A DNA stretch of 64,000 nucleotides from Sipunculus nudus (Eukaryota > Annelida > Sipuncula > Golfingiida > Sipunculidae). Position 1 is the first letter of the stretch, and each line of letters begins with the position of its first letter. The stretch lies in NCBI GenBank assembly GCA_026874595.1, contig CM049319.1, forward strand, positions 1,929,501 through 1,993,500, given 5' to 3'. The notes beneath the pieces are model-generated. The model was given only the letters and a program-made list of their open reading frames with translations. It did no database searches and was not told the DNA's origin. Positions 25,101 through 36,930 of this stretch are shown here, in pieces. Made by a program: the position numbers and the translations under genes.

Positions 25101-28100
25101 TAAATGCGAATGTCACAGTCAGTGGTTGTTATACCAATTTAATTTACCAAATTCCTGTCGGTCCCCGCGTGCAGGCCCAGTCGAATGGCTACTCGGGGCC
25201 ATGTTTAGGACCACGGGAGTCCAAGGCCAACCCTCGCACGTTCTCGAAGGAACAGATCAAAGCGGGAAAGCTCGTGATCGGAATGCAGTATGGAAGCAAC
25301 AAGGGAGCTAATCAGTCGGGGATGATTTTCGGCAAAAACCGAGCTATCATGGATTAATAACCATTAAATATTACCGTTTTCATCTCACTGTGCCCAAAAT
25401 TCTTTAACAGGAAATTACCGAAACTACGCCAGAAATTGTGATCAATCAGGCGACTTGCTTCTCACCGTAAAGGATGGCAATAATATGCACATGAACGTAC
25501 CATACCGGTATATGTTCGTCTTAAATAAGTGATAGCTGATACATGTATTTGAAGCAGAAAGGTCACGAGCGTTTTATATGTTAGTTTTTAAGTGGTTCCT
25601 AAGTTGTTATGAAGGTTGAGTCCAAGCCGTTGTCTAAATCTATCACATCATCACACGTCATTTCTTTATAAAGTTTCATCTACACGCATCGGTGGCGTTT
25701 CACCCAGTCCACTCGTGAGATCTTCATTGTTCAGTCCCATGTTCATTGTTACCGTACATTCCATGCGTCAGCCGTTACCTATAAGTTATTAAATGACCAT
25801 GTTATACAGAGACATTTCAGAATGTGATCACTGGTGTTATTATCGTTCTAAAATATTAATAAAAATAGAAAACTGACTTCATGCTTTCTACCTGTAACAC
25901 TCGGCTTTGTGTTACGTGTTTAAAAGACTGACAGCCGATGATTGTTGTACAGTCCGTACGGATTCTATGAGTTCTGATTAAATCATATTTTTTAGTTTTT
26001 TTTTCGATAACATGGTGTTCCGCTGCCTTGGTCATGCGACCAGAAGCGGATTTAAGGGGGGGGGGAGGCTCCCTTTTAACTTAAAAACGTGGGCAGTACA
26101 CCTAATTGCGCTAGCAAAAAGGATTTTGAATCATACTGCTTTTTAAACTGACCCAGATTGCGTCATCAAACGTTAACATTATGGGGGGGGGGGGGGGGGT
26201 AAATACCTCGCATACTCCCCCTCAGCACCTCCTTATTCAATACTTGTGTATACATGCACCCCTAGCGACTGGTCGTAATTTTAATACGAAATGGGAAAAT
26301 GTACACACGAACGATGTAGGAATATACTGCAATTTGCCAATTCCAATATCGGACGTCGCTAAACTAAAAGTAATCCATTTAACTTTTTATAAAAATTGGC
26401 CAGCAAACGTAAAAAAAATCTGCCCACTGGCTATCCGTTTTGTTTATATCCACGTGTTTATAACATGTGGGGGCCAAAATAATCCAAACACGTTCAACAT
26501 CTGACAGCAAGTCAGGAGAACTTCAGTTTTGCAAAGGGCGTCTTTGCAACTAGTGACCTTATAAATTCCACACATGTGCAACATGTTTTTTTTTCGTGTG
26601 TCAACATTCATGTATTTTTCTAATAGCTTGTATGTAAACAAGCTCATTCGTCCTTTACAGAGGCGTCATAAGGAATTTTTATAATAGGAATTACCTAAAG
26701 TTCGTTAATAAATACTCAGAGTAACTCAGAAATCAAATAATTATTCTATTGGAATGGAAAGTGAATAACTCTCTTTAAGCTCACTTTATTTAAGTTATTA
26801 TTTTGGAATAACCCTCCGCGTCGACCATAGCAAAATTAACCCAGAGTCCTGGCGCAGAAAATTGCCGAAGATGTCTTTCAGTATAAGTGAACGGCACTGA
26901 CACGGTTAGTTCGACTTGTCTTCCATACTGCGTTTCGCGTGTTGATGTAGTTCTATATTCTGCTACTAGATGGCGTTATTGTGAACATGTTGTCATACAC
27001 ATGTACAATGATTCAAAGCATTTTATATTGTACATGTGAAATAATCCGGTTTGATTTGGCTCTGTAGTGTTTTTTGCCCTTTATCTCTCTTCACGTTTTC
27101 CTTTGTTTTGCTCGTAGACTAGATTTTTAGTTGTTTAGTAATTTATAGTGTAAATTGTTTGGTCATTAAACCCATATGTTGCATCACACACTTAAACGGA
27201 CATACCATCTGTCGCTCACACATACAAACACGCACGAACACACACGTGTACAAACACAGACTGATCCTTTCACTCTCCAACACACCTATACACACCTGCT
27301 TCATTAAATATATACCTACCTGACAATGCACTAATACATGAGTACATAAAAAACAGTTATAAACAAATCACTGCCATACAATCCACATGAATGAATTATA
27401 AAAAAACAAGAAAAAAAATACAGCAGAAGGCAGTGGAGGATTCCAAGTTATCTGCGCGAACAAAGTAAAAGTCAAAAAGTAAATACTGCCAAAAATTACG
27501 TAACACTCAATTTAAGTAATATTAACTTTATTTAACATTTTTAAAATATACATATTGTAATAATATTGAACAGAAAACGCACATACATACAAGTGAACAA
27601 ACATAAACACACTTAATCAGACACATGCAGGCTCCCTGTGATTTTGATGAACAGTTGTGATTGATTGAAGGACCTTTTCCATGCAAATAGAAAAACATGC
27701 CATTTCAATCATATATTTGAATGCAATAAACATTCTACTTGCATGCCATACATTTTTCGATTTGTTTCTTGTTTAACCTGAGTATATATTTGTAACCATA
27801 CACGTAGCAGGGCGAGATAAAACATGCAGATAAAACAGAAAAATAAAATACTGAAGCTGTAGAACCTGCCATTATGGACCATCTGATTATTTTGATTGTA
27901 CCTGAGTAGTTTGGTTGGCAGAAATGGTGTGGCCTCTTTGCTCGTCTTCACTTTTTTTTATTATAATTTTGTAAATAAAATATGATCTGCAAGATGAATT
28001 TTTATCTTTTTGTTGAACCTTGTCGTTTGGCATGTATTTTGTTGTTATTGTTATTTTTAATCATATATGTTGTTATTCCTGTTTTTATAATTGCTGTTGT

Positions 28101-28697
28101 TAATGGCATTATTTGAAATACTTTGAAGGATGCTACCTTTAGAATTATAACTATTTGTGATTTCTGTATGGCCAATATTAAACCATGGCTATATCATTTT
28201 ACCACTTACTGACATCAATTAGGGTCAGATTCATACGTACTAGTATCAATACAAAAGTCATGTTAAAGTATACGAAAGTTAGATATAGAGATTTTACCTT
28301 ATAACTTTGAAAAGACAAGCTATCCAGTAACGTTCTAGACCTAACCTTGTGGACTAATTACTTAGTGGTAAAATCTCTGTTTTGTCCAGCATTCACAGCT
28401 GCAGGTTTTGGACATAACATGTCATTCTTTTTAACAAAACTAACTTTCCATTATTCACACGCTTTCTTTCGTATTTTAATACATTTTGACTTAATCTATG
28501 CTTACGTGACGCAGGCTCAGTCGAAAGGATATAACGGTCCAACTCTCGGCCCGAAGGAATCCACGAAGAATGAACGAGATTTCAGCGAGGAGCAGCTAAA
28601 TGCAGGAAAAAACGTGATTGGTTTACAGATGGGGACTAACAAGGGAGCCAACCAATCAGGGCAGAACTTCGGCAAGGCGCGGAGCATTCTGGACTAG
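19055..28697 (+). CDS. Calponin/transgelin-like (myophilin/MP20-type) gene, exon-intron span
   Basis: The coding segments are 19055-19105, 21450-21530, 23026-23090 and 23607-23808, plus either 25175-25357 or 28515-28697. Junction phases agree throughout (0, 0, 2, 0) and all introns are GT-AG. Each isoform is 193 residues, close to the 180-200 usual for MP20, myophilin and transgelin. Residues about 20-133 form a single calponin-homology domain. The last 60 residues carry one calponin repeat (IGxQxGxNKGANQSG). The family bundles or stabilises actin filaments in muscle and cytoskeleton; the exact role here is inferred. The start is chosen at ACCATGG, which matches the family N-terminus. The acceptor 16 nt upstream implies a separate 5' UTR exon that I have not found. 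The alternative last exons imply two C-terminal isoforms. Confidence 0.9.
20305..20800. repeat. 34-bp minisatellite, 15 copies, intron 1
   Basis: The core ACGGTGGCAC (or a one-base variant) recurs at 20308 and then exactly every 34 bp up to 20784. That is fifteen copies with no insertions or deletions. Variation is confined to a few sites: CGTAAT versus CTTGAT after the core, ATCA versus ATTA, and CTGACGG versus CTTACGG. No unique spacers occur, so it is a plain tandem array and not a CRISPR-like structure. It lies wholly in intron 1 of the calponin-like gene. Confidence 0.97.
21450..21530 (+). CDS. Calponin-like exon 2 (CH domain start)
   Basis: Twenty-seven codons, phase 0 at both ends, beginning VRGKYDLDQEQQAMDWMTAV and ending IGEQISG. 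This is the first helix of the calponin-homology domain, including the conserved W. Acceptor TTAATTTCAG ends at 21449. The donor is TGGG|GTAAGT with GT at 21531. Its last 28 bp and the donor are the first unit of a 47-bp tandem array that continues into intron 2. Confidence 0.93.
21503..21738 (+). repeat. 47-bp tandem array built from the exon 2 splice donor
   Basis: Units start with (G)GCAGTTATC or its variant GACAGTTATC at 21503, 21550, 21597, 21644 and 21692 (periods 47, 47, 47, 48). The first unit is the real exon 2 end plus its donor. The four downstream copies repeat both the coding end and the donor. Donor positions read GTAAGT (real, 21531), GAAAGT (lost), GTAAGG (21625), CTAATT (lost) and GTTAGT (21720). 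Three units contain the perfect palindrome GTCACGTGAC (21535, 21582, 21724). Using the donor at 21625 would add 94 bp and shift the frame, reaching a TGA quickly. Confidence 0.95.
21806..22628. mobile_element. Dispersed repeat with internal tandem units, intron 2
   Basis: It begins near ACTATGGTATACCCGCGG, followed by GTCCGTCCGTCTGTCCG, and ends near ATTTGCGATTCTCTTGTT. Inside, the motif CGCATATTTAATGAGGTCA or a close variant recurs five times (about 21971, 22116, 22249, 22425, 22557), spaced roughly 130-180 bp. I associate this head/tail pattern with widespread molluscan non-autonomous repeats (recollection, not verified). No coding capacity. Confidence 0.6.
23026..23090 (+). CDS. Calponin-like exon 3 (CH domain)
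   Basis: Encodes YQSRGGWDAVHEALKDGVYL then C and the first two bases of the next Lys codon (residues 45-66). The DGVxLCKL motif, completed by exon 4, is a hallmark of the CH domain. Acceptor TTTGACAG ends at 23025. Donor AA|GTGAGT starts at 23091. Phase is 0 in and 2 out. Confidence 0.93.
23607..23808 (+). CDS. Calponin-like exon 4 (CH domain core)
   Basis: Completes Lys66 and encodes residues 67-133. It contains LISALTGSPVKFNTSKMAFK, then QMENIGKFLSEAEKYGV and DLFQTVDLYE, ending ALGRK. FKQMENI and DLFQTVDLYE are classic CH-domain signatures of the calponin/transgelin family. Acceptor ATTCGAG ends at 23606 and has a poor pyrimidine tract. Donor AAG|GTAGGT starts at 23809. It ends in phase 0, which both alternative last exons accept. 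Confidence 0.95.
25175..25357 (+). CDS. Calponin-like alternative last exon A
   Basis: Sixty codons plus TAA, beginning AQSNGYSGPCLGPRESK. The calponin repeat is VIGMQYGSNKGANQSG, followed by MIFGKNRAIMD. The acceptor CGCGTGCAG ends at 25174. A polyadenylation hexamer AATAAA sits at 25858, so the exon can terminate a transcript by itself. It is 40/60 identical (by eye) to exon B and exactly the same length. It departs more than B from the family-typical IGLQxGxNKGAxQxGQNFG pattern, for example Met-Ile in place of Gln-Asn before the FG. Confidence 0.92.
   Translation, partial: AQSNGYSGPCLGPRESKANPRTFSKEQIKAGKLVIGMQYGSNKGANQSGMIFGKNRAIMD
25858..25863 (+). terminator. Poly(A) signal for last exon A
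   Basis: AATAAA about 500 bp downstream of the exon A stop codon. No closer canonical hexamer was seen at a usable distance. Confidence 0.5.
28515..28697 (+). CDS. Calponin-like alternative last exon B
   Basis: Sixty codons plus TAG, beginning AQSKGYNGPTLGPKES. Its repeat is VIGLQMGTNKGANQSG, then QNFGKARSILD, a textbook calponin-like repeat of the MP20/myophilin type. Acceptor ACGTGACGCAG ends at 28514. It keeps the phase of exon A, so exon 4 can be joined to either. It lies 3.2 kb beyond exon A, after exon A's own poly(A) signal. Two full terminal exons therefore point to mutually exclusive 3' ends. Confidence 0.92.
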   Translation, partial: AQSKGYNGPTLGPKESTKNERDFSEEQLNAGKNVIGLQMGTNKGANQSGQNFGKARSILD

Positions 28698-28849
28698 CTG
28701 AGTCAACTACTGAGTCATATCTGTAGACACCGACTACCAGAGCCTTTGGAATTGTTAATATATAGAGCGACGGGTGTTTATTTTATAAGGGAATATATTT
28801 CGCTGTATCTGCACTTCTTATATTAATTGTTTAAATCAAAATTATAAGT

Positions 28850-28855
28850 ATTAAA
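28850..28855 (+). terminator. Poly(A) signal for last exon B
   Basis: ATTAAA about 150 bp after the exon B stop. A canonical AATAAA also occurs at 29350-29355. Confidence 0.45.
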
Positions 28856-28859
28856 CAAT

Positions 28860-31500
28860 CTAAAAAATGTATCTTTAGCATTGCATTTAGAATTGTTCTC
28901 TGTCTCACTCCTGTCATGTAAAATGACCACGTCGGCGCTAAACAAATTACTTATAGATGCTTACATATGTCTTTTTTGAATGATTACAAAGAGTGTAATT
29001 TAAAAAAAAATTCAGTATTGAAGCTGATGCATATATTTTTCACATACAGTATGGAATCACTTTCATTTACACTATAGAATCACCGTTAAAGATATTGGAA
29101 CTAGCTGACAGATTTTCATTTCACTCGATGTATTGCTCTGACAAAAAAGTGAAAAATTGCAAATCCCTTTTAGATAAGACGGCCAAGCATTTATTGATTT
29201 TCATTTTAGTTTCTTGATTATTGTAAATATTTGTTTTTCATCACAAAAGTTCAAGAGTGATGCACATATGGTTATTAAAGTATACTCTTCACAGGTGCTA
29301 AGTCAAATGAAGGCGATGGGGTATCTCAATAATTATAATGAATATTTTTAATAAATTAAGCTGTAATTGTTCATGGACTGCTTTCAGTGCACAATGTTAA
29401 GAATTCAATCATGGTTAAATATCTTTTGCTATTGACGTATTGTTGCCATAAGCTGCGCGCGCATACATGCACGCGGAGCAGTGGGCGAGGTTTTGTTTTT
29501 CCAAATAAATTTATCCTTCTTGAACGCAACATTTTCTTTAGTTGCAGTATGTACATGTGTGATGTTCTCATTTGTAACAAGTATGAGACATAAACTTTAT
29601 CAACACTGATTTTTTTCATAATCTGAGATGCAGTTTTCGAGTTGGTTTTCAATATTTGTATATGTTTAATGTAGCAATTATTTACACTTACGTCTCTAAG
29701 ACATGTTTCCCTGGTTAAGACAATAATTCCAGTAGAGAAACCTGCTGTGATAGGAACATAGAACAAGATTGTGCCCATGGTAAAGTAATCGTATCGTTGT
29801 ATATGCGACTATTAATTTCTGATGATTAACCGAAAATTACGGTGATTAATAAACGACAGCTTGCAGCAGGGTGACCTCTGGTGGGAATTGTTTTCACTAA
29901 ATGATCAGTGTGACTCTGCAGCTTCGCCTTTCATTCCGTGTCCATGTTGTACAGACTTACCAAGACGTCCAGGTAACATCACCCAAAAACCCTTAATTTT
30001 AGTTTTAATTGTATCCCCGAACAAAGTCGGAGATACTATGGTTTTATGACGGTTCCGCCGCCGCCGCCGCCGCCGCAAATAAATCTTACAAGTCTGCGCG
30101 ATAACCGAAAAAAAATATTTCACGGATCTTTACCAGACTGCACATGCGCATAGATTTTTTAAATACTGTCATGACCCCAATTAAAAAATTCCTCATCCAT
30201 AACCCATATCAATACATATGCATAATATGAAAGAAATCTGTCCATGTATTCTTTAGTGTCCACACGGGGGCGCCAGTGTTATTAAAAAGGCTATCGCACT
30301 CTGTATATCCAAGTACACTCCAGGGTGAGTTATAATCTGACATAGTGCATTAAAAAAAGTATGGACAATGATACAGATATCAAGATCCGAATAAAGCTTT
30401 CCTTCCCAATCATATAAGATATGTTACAATAAGTGACAGCGAGTTATTAAAAATATTATGTGACTTTTGAGCACACTAAAGAGTTGATGATGTATAGACA
30501 AGATAATAAAAGAATCTCGATTCATAAGCATCGATTAACATTGATTATGTGTACACTTAAAAGTCATAATCACTACTTACGCGTATATAGGCAATAATAC
30601 CGAAGTCTACTTCACTGTTCTCTTTGCTTCGTTTTTTTAATATACAGTAGTTGTGGTATCTTTACCAATATCAGACAAATAAATAACATCATGATAACTA
30701 ACTCCAGCAATATAAAATGAAGGATTTGTTAAACATTTTTGTTGTATGCAATTCCTCAACTCTTGTCTCTTTCAGATTTTCGCGACTTTTTCTGACATAG
30801 CGCAGTACAGAGAATACATCCTAATTCTCTCAGATTTCAGTTCGGTTGGTAGTCTATAATTGTGGAGGTGTAGTAATTACATTATTTTCATACAAATTAA
30901 TGGTCGTGTAAACTATATATACTACATTAAAAAATCAACTAGGTTTTTGAAACAAAAACTTTGTTGTTTGACAGTTTTGAAAGTTATGTATATGTATATA
31001 GACTCCGTAATGTCAAGAGAAAAGACCTAGACAATGTATAACAAAATGTTCAGTATAACATTGTCCATACTATTATTTTTTTCATCCACCAGTCTTCCAT
31101 TTATCCATAAAAGAGAATAAATAGTTAAACAATACTAAACCAACCTTGCAGAAGCATGCATACACATGTAATCATTTGTGCTACTGGAGCTTTAAATGAA
31201 ATGAGTCCCTGCGTTGAACAACAACATAAATAATAATATTAGAAAGTAATTTGCATTTTTTGCACAAAATCCTTCATATATAGTTACCCTTGTTCCACAA
31301 ATACAAATTTTTATGTCAATGATGCCTCATTTGTTTCGAAGAGACGGAACCTTCTGAAACTAAATGTAAATATGACCATGGACTATGGTGATAATTTTTT
31401 TTCTGGTTTCATAAAATGTTATGTAAAGTTTTTAAGGTCTTGGCCGACCGGTTTTAATTAAGGATAAACAAAAGAATTCGGTTTTGACAAACAACCCTAG
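28860..31500. other. Intergenic, mostly featureless
   Basis: AT-rich with no supported gene. It contains only a repeat head around 30005-30130. Confidence 0.4.
30005..30130. repeat. Dispersed-repeat head with (CCG)7
   Basis: A block starting near GTATCCCCGAACAAAGTCGG leads into seven uninterrupted CCG triplets at 30055-30075, then a more mixed tail ending about CACGGATCTTTACC. Abrupt GC content in AT-rich intergenic DNA resembles the heads of the two other dispersed repeats in this window. The boundaries are uncertain. Confidence 0.45.
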
Positions 31501-31533
31501 ATTTATTGAAAAAAAATGAGATATGAGAATTAA

Positions 31534-33854
31534 CCCTATCTTTGTCAAAATCCAAGATGGCGGCCAAGATGATTATAAAAGACATCCGGTTATATTTGTC
31601 CTAGAATACATTGCAAGTGCATTATTTCTATGTTCGGGGGGGGGGGGGGGGGGGTCGATAAATACATTTATAAGGGTTTTAAGTCTGTATAATGCCTCTG
31701 TGAATGAATTCTGTTTTTTTTTGTGTTTAAATTGTGCTTAATTTTCCTTTTGTTTACTAGAATATAGAACAGCAAAGTCCTGCACAGTAGTCCAATACTC
31801 TGTGATTGTAATCAAATGAAAGTGTCTTTGCTCGGCTTGGTTTGTCTGTTTTGTCATGAATTCTTGAATTTAGTTTTTTTAGAAAACAGTTTTTATTGCA
31901 ATATTTAGTAATTCTTCCTTTTAATTTTTCTTTATTTGCATGCTTACAAATGTTATTGCAGTCTTGGGTCCAGGAAAATTATCTGTCAAAATCCTGAATT
32001 AAATTATGAACTTGATATGCCCGTGAACACTTTAGGATATTTAAAACCTACATATATGTGATTTACGATCAACTTAACTCCATGTAAACCTCTGTAAGTG
32101 CAACTTGGAAATATCAAATGCATAAATCCAACTGTGCTGATAATTAGTATTCATGTTCGTTGTTAGTACTTGAGCCCAATGTCTGTTTCAATGTAATGAA
32201 ATTTTTGTGATAGTCGGTACCATACCAACGAGTTGGCATTCGCTTTAAATGATGTGTTGGTGACAACAAAATACTTTCAATTGCTAACGTTATGCACATT
32301 TATATATTCATGTTGTACATGCATGTATTATTAGAAATATTTACCACGTGTCTCAAACTTTACACTCGGTGCTGCCAGTGTTCCATCTTGCTGAACTTTC
32401 CTGGATATATGCTAAGAGAATGGAAGAGCGAGGCGGTAGATAGAAAGTCAAATTCACACCATAAGGTTGAAAAATATAATACACCCTCAGGTTCCAGCAC
32501 ATGCATTCTATCTTTATCATCTTGATTTCATAAAATTCAGTACAAAGTTTGGTTTGAGTTGATTGACTTTATTGGTGATTGTAACGATTCTGTGCCTCTG
32601 TGCTCTGGCAACCTTTGTACAGTTCAGTTTTCTGTCAGCTTTGGCAGAATGCTTGGGGGAACTTTGTATTTCAAACCGCTCGCTTCATCAAGTCAACATA
32701 CATTAATGGGAATAGGCTTTTTCTGAATATTATTACTGAATATTAATATTACTGAAAAGAACAGTTTATTACATCAATTTTTGTAATATTGCTAGCAACT
32801 TTCAACTGCCATAAACTATGCCTGAATATTTTCTTTTCGATTTGTCAGGACAGGACAGTTTTCGTCTGGTAAAACACACACAATTCCAACTTTCTATCGG
32901 TTCTTTTTATCTTATGTGCAAGGCTCAGTGCGATCTACAATTTTGCATAAAGGTATAAAGTGTGCTGATTCTGTCATGCACCATCACCACCCTACAAAGA
33001 TAACATATACAGGGGCAGGAGGTAGCCTTGTGGATAAGCGTTGGATCTCGCACTTGTAAGTCCTCGGTTCTCCGTGATAACATCATTCTATTCAATAGAA
33101 AGTGATGCCAACGGGCCTAAACCTATTCTTTAGAAGAAATATAGCATAATTTTGTGAGCCTCTAAATATGTACTGATTCTGTCTTCATGCAGGCAGACAG
33201 TCTGAAAGTTGCACCATCACTTTAAGGCAAAATCTATACCCCTGGCAGGTGTGATCTTCTGTACGCGTGTGTGTGTATCCTGCAATGCACGCATTCAGTC
33301 TTAAATAAAAATCATAAACAAATAAAATTTATTTAACATGAGTTGTACAGCTAGTTATAATAACTAATACAAGGCACTTCCCATGGCTCGGATGGCGGCG
33401 TTCGGTAGGGGTTGGTGGAATAAGAGGAAAACCATCGACCCTGGGCGGGCCTCTACAACCCTCTCTCTTGGCAACACCGGAGATAAAACCTTGGAGAGAG
33501 CCGAGAGTTTTACTACTACACTGTGTTTTTCATTATATTGAAAGAGACATAATGTTCAAATACTTAAATTAACATATAAATGTATTTTAATTTTTTGCAC
33601 TGTATTCAACAAATATGTTTTACTGTTCGATGTGTTGGTAAAAAGGCATTTTCAATACCAACAAAACTAAAATTCATTACAGTCCGTGACAGATTTAAAA
33701 CCCTTATAAAGGAATTTCCCGCCCCCCCCCCCCCAAAAAAAAATCGAAACAGTTCACTTGCAGTGCATTCTAGGACAAATTTAACCGGATGTGTTTGTAT
33801 TTTATAATTCAGTGGCCATCTCGGTCACCATTTGGATTTTGACCAAGATAGGAT
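31534..33854. repeat. Inverted repeat pair with poly-G inner edges
   Basis: The left arm (31534-31654, CCTATCTTTGTCAAAATCCA..., ending in a poly-G run) matches the reverse complement of the right arm (33722-33854, starting with poly-C and ending GACCAAGATAGG). Shared stretches include TTTGTCCTAGAAT and CATCCGGTTA. The arms are about 120 bp and the spacer about 2.07 kb. This may be a large foldback element or two independent insertions in opposite orientation. Confidence 0.7.
33010..33330 (+). mobile_element. tRNA-derived SINE-like element
   Basis: GGTAGCCTTGTGGATAAGCG at about 33021 resembles a tRNA D-arm/A-box (TRGCnnAGTGG type). It is followed by TCTCGCACTTGTAAG and TCCTCGGTTCTCCG, a degraded B-box-like region. 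The block ends in an A-rich tail around 33302-33330. This is the architecture of a tRNA-derived SINE; the tRNA source cannot be assigned. Confidence 0.4.
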
Positions 33855-34310
33855 GAATTCAGTTTAGCCCCATATATGAAAAGATTGAGAATGGTCTTGA
33901 CAGTTTTTATGCTAAGTTTCATTTTTTGCACAATTCTTCCAAATATGAGAGCTAAACCGCTGGACTATATACAAAATTGGCAATATTTTATACTAAGTTA
34001 AAATATATTTAATACACAAAACAAAAACTAAGAATCTTTTTGCGCAATATTTTAAACCAAATAAAGAATCAATGGGGATGGTTCAGCCCACTGGGTCCAA
34101 CAACACAAGAGCTCAAACGGTAAGAGCACCCCTACCAGGATGTGTCCAGTTTATCACGGTGTTGATAACATTGTTCTACGATTTGAATCATGGTAAACAA
34201 TACCTCCGGGTGCGCACGTTATGACAGGCAGCTTGTCAGTGAGTCATAGTTATATCCCTGTCAGAAGATAACCATGGAACCACGTGGCCAGATTAAGGAC
34301 GATCTGGGCA

Positions 34311-34437
<127 letters not shown>

Positions 34438-34439
34438 CA

Positions 34440-36900
34440 TGAAAATGACTATAACTCTATCAAAGGAATTAGAGAAATTCCATTTGTTAGTATAAAAAAC
34501 TGGAACAATAATTTTTACATGAATGCATGAATACGTACATAGTCGATACAACGGTAGCCGTGAATAAACGACTCAGTAGGCCTTTATATTGGGCTGGTAA
34601 ACCTAACTTGATTCGTGATACAAGCCTTACGGAGGAATGTACTTCAAAGGTCATACATAATGTTTCATCGATATCGTGGTAAAAAGGCGATATTTTTTAC
34701 ATTAGGCTTACAATGATGAATAAACACAAAAAAAATACATATGAACTCACAAACGAATCTGAAAATCCGTCTCTATGGTAAGGAGTCATTTCTTGTATCG
34801 TGTACAAGTTGAATGCCAGCCAGTAACCAGTTCGAGCCGTGCTTGTACACATGCGATCAGAAATTCAACAAACATGCAGAGAGATTTACCAATATACGAG
34901 GTTAAACATTTGTTCTCGCTCATGTTTGGTGTAGTTAAAGTATACTAAAATCGTCAGCGTACTTGTAGGTCAGGAGGCGTTGAAAAAAATTTGCATAATG
35001 ACAGAGCATTAGAGTGCGGTCCTCGATGCAAGATGTAAAGGCACTATGACGCTGGTCGTAGACTCTCTAATGTCAGAGGGGAGAAATGGCGCTAACACAA
35101 GGGATGTGGTTACAAGGCAGGTGAACACACCTTGGCAATTAAAGGCATAATGATTAAAAATATTGATTGGTAATGATTGCATGTACAAGAATAAAACTGG
35201 TGCTATACTAATCAATGGTAACATTTAGAACCCCTTATCGTGAGAATAATAGTACAGAGAAAGTGTAGGAATTAAGAGGCCTGGATTTGTACAACCGTCA
35301 TTAATTATAGTTGATAAACCGGAACGTTTTTATCAATATGATTTATTATGATAAGGAAGACTTCTCTCAATAGCTTGCACCCAGATCCCTCTAAACCTAA
35401 AAAACTTCTTCCACTATCACGGTCAATCAGTGTTCCCTGGACCTCAAAAGAACAGACGCAGGACGAACAAAGCACGTGTACAGGCGAGGCATCACAAGGT
35501 ATGTAAAATGACAGTATATTTTCTTTCTTCATATAGAGCAGAGGTGACATGTGAACATTTTATGTATTTACACTCTTTTATTGATTCACCGCCTTTGTGT
35601 AAATTTACCAAATTAAATGTACGTATAAAAAATAAATGATTTAATGATAAATAGCACCCCTAACTATTCGAACATACATAAAACGGTGTTAAGATCATAA
35701 TTCGAGATGTAAATTAAACAGTTGAACTATGCCTTTAATTATTCGAACACTGCAAGTTTATATGATAAATCAATGTACAATAAAAACCTATATTGGTTGA
35801 ATTAAAACTTAAGGTCATAACCTTACCTTTAAGTGAGATAGCAAGATCAAAGATTAGCATAAAATAGTAATAAAAAACTTAATACACTCGTAAAATAATT
35901 AAGTCTTTAATAATTGTTTAAGAGTAGTTGTATATTAATTTACTTCTTGCCGTGTCTGACTGTATACTTGACATGCACGGTTTTTTTAAGGAATAAAGGA
36001 AAATGACACATGCCATCTTACAGTGTTGTTACACATGGTCGTGCTAGGTCTGTATGGTAAAAACGCCCTTTTAATTTCATCCGAAATAAATATACTTGAA
36101 AATTTGAAAAAAGTTTTTTTTTAACGATTAACCGTTACATTTAATCCAAGTGTATATCATTTAATCATTGTTTCAGGTAATATCATCAAGAGTATATACC
36201 TTCTGAGAATATATTAATAATACTGTAAGATTAATATATAATATTCAGACTTCTTCACGGTAAAGTGTACTGAAGTCGAATCGTAAGTGGCTGCGGTCTT
36301 CTCTCTACCTCTGTAATGATGCTCTGTCACTGTGCACACCTGCTTTGTTACTGTTCAACTTATCATGACATTGCTCAGGACAAATACACGTCAATCAAAA
36401 TATTAATATCAGAGAAAAAAAGAGGACACTGTCACAGCCGCGGCCAAAGTCTGGTCTGTTATTAATAACTAACTGATTTTGCAGACCATAGTTCTCGGAA
36501 GTTAACCATATTGCTCAGTATGAGGGCTGTTCCTGATATCACAAGTTGAGAGGCAGAAGGCGGTCCCCGGCAACCAGGTGGGCGACATTCCGCGTTCTCT
36601 TAAGGTACTGCATTTTTTCATGATCTTACCTGTATTCACGTCATTTGTCTTCCCATATATCTTTGGTGAATCCTATACTGTGAGCAAATTAAATATATTT
36701 TATAACTGGTTTTACTGATTTTATTGCTGCATATATTGTTACAACTACTAGTACTGCAAAACCCACTTCCCCTTCCACTACTTACCTACTACTCACAACA
36801 AATTAAAAAATTCAATGTAAAACTAAAAACTATACTTATCTTTTTAATTGGGGAAAATGTATTTAGCAATAATAATAATAATAATAATAATATCTGTGTT
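34440..36900. other. Region upstream of the prominin-like gene
   Basis: No coding exon. Because the prominin coding exon opens with a splice acceptor, a 5' UTR exon should lie here or further upstream. Two donor-like sites fit: CACAAG|GTATGT (GT at 35499) and CTTAAG|GTACTG (GT at 36605). Neither can carry coding sequence in frame into prominin, since the coding exon has an in-frame TAA before its ATG. Confidence 0.35.
36868..36892. repeat. (AAT)n microsatellite next to a splice acceptor
   Basis: About eight AAT units end roughly 12 bp before the presumed acceptor TGTTGTAG (36897-36904) of the prominin coding exon. It occupies the place where a pyrimidine tract would normally be. Confidence 0.9.
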
Positions 36901-36930
36901 GTAGAACAAGGAGAAAACACATAATTCACC

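Noticed and set aside
34105..34160. tRNA-like D-arm (GAGCTCAAACGGTAAGAGCA)
   Set aside because: No acceptor stem, anticodon loop or B-box could be paired with it. At most it is a decayed SINE head.
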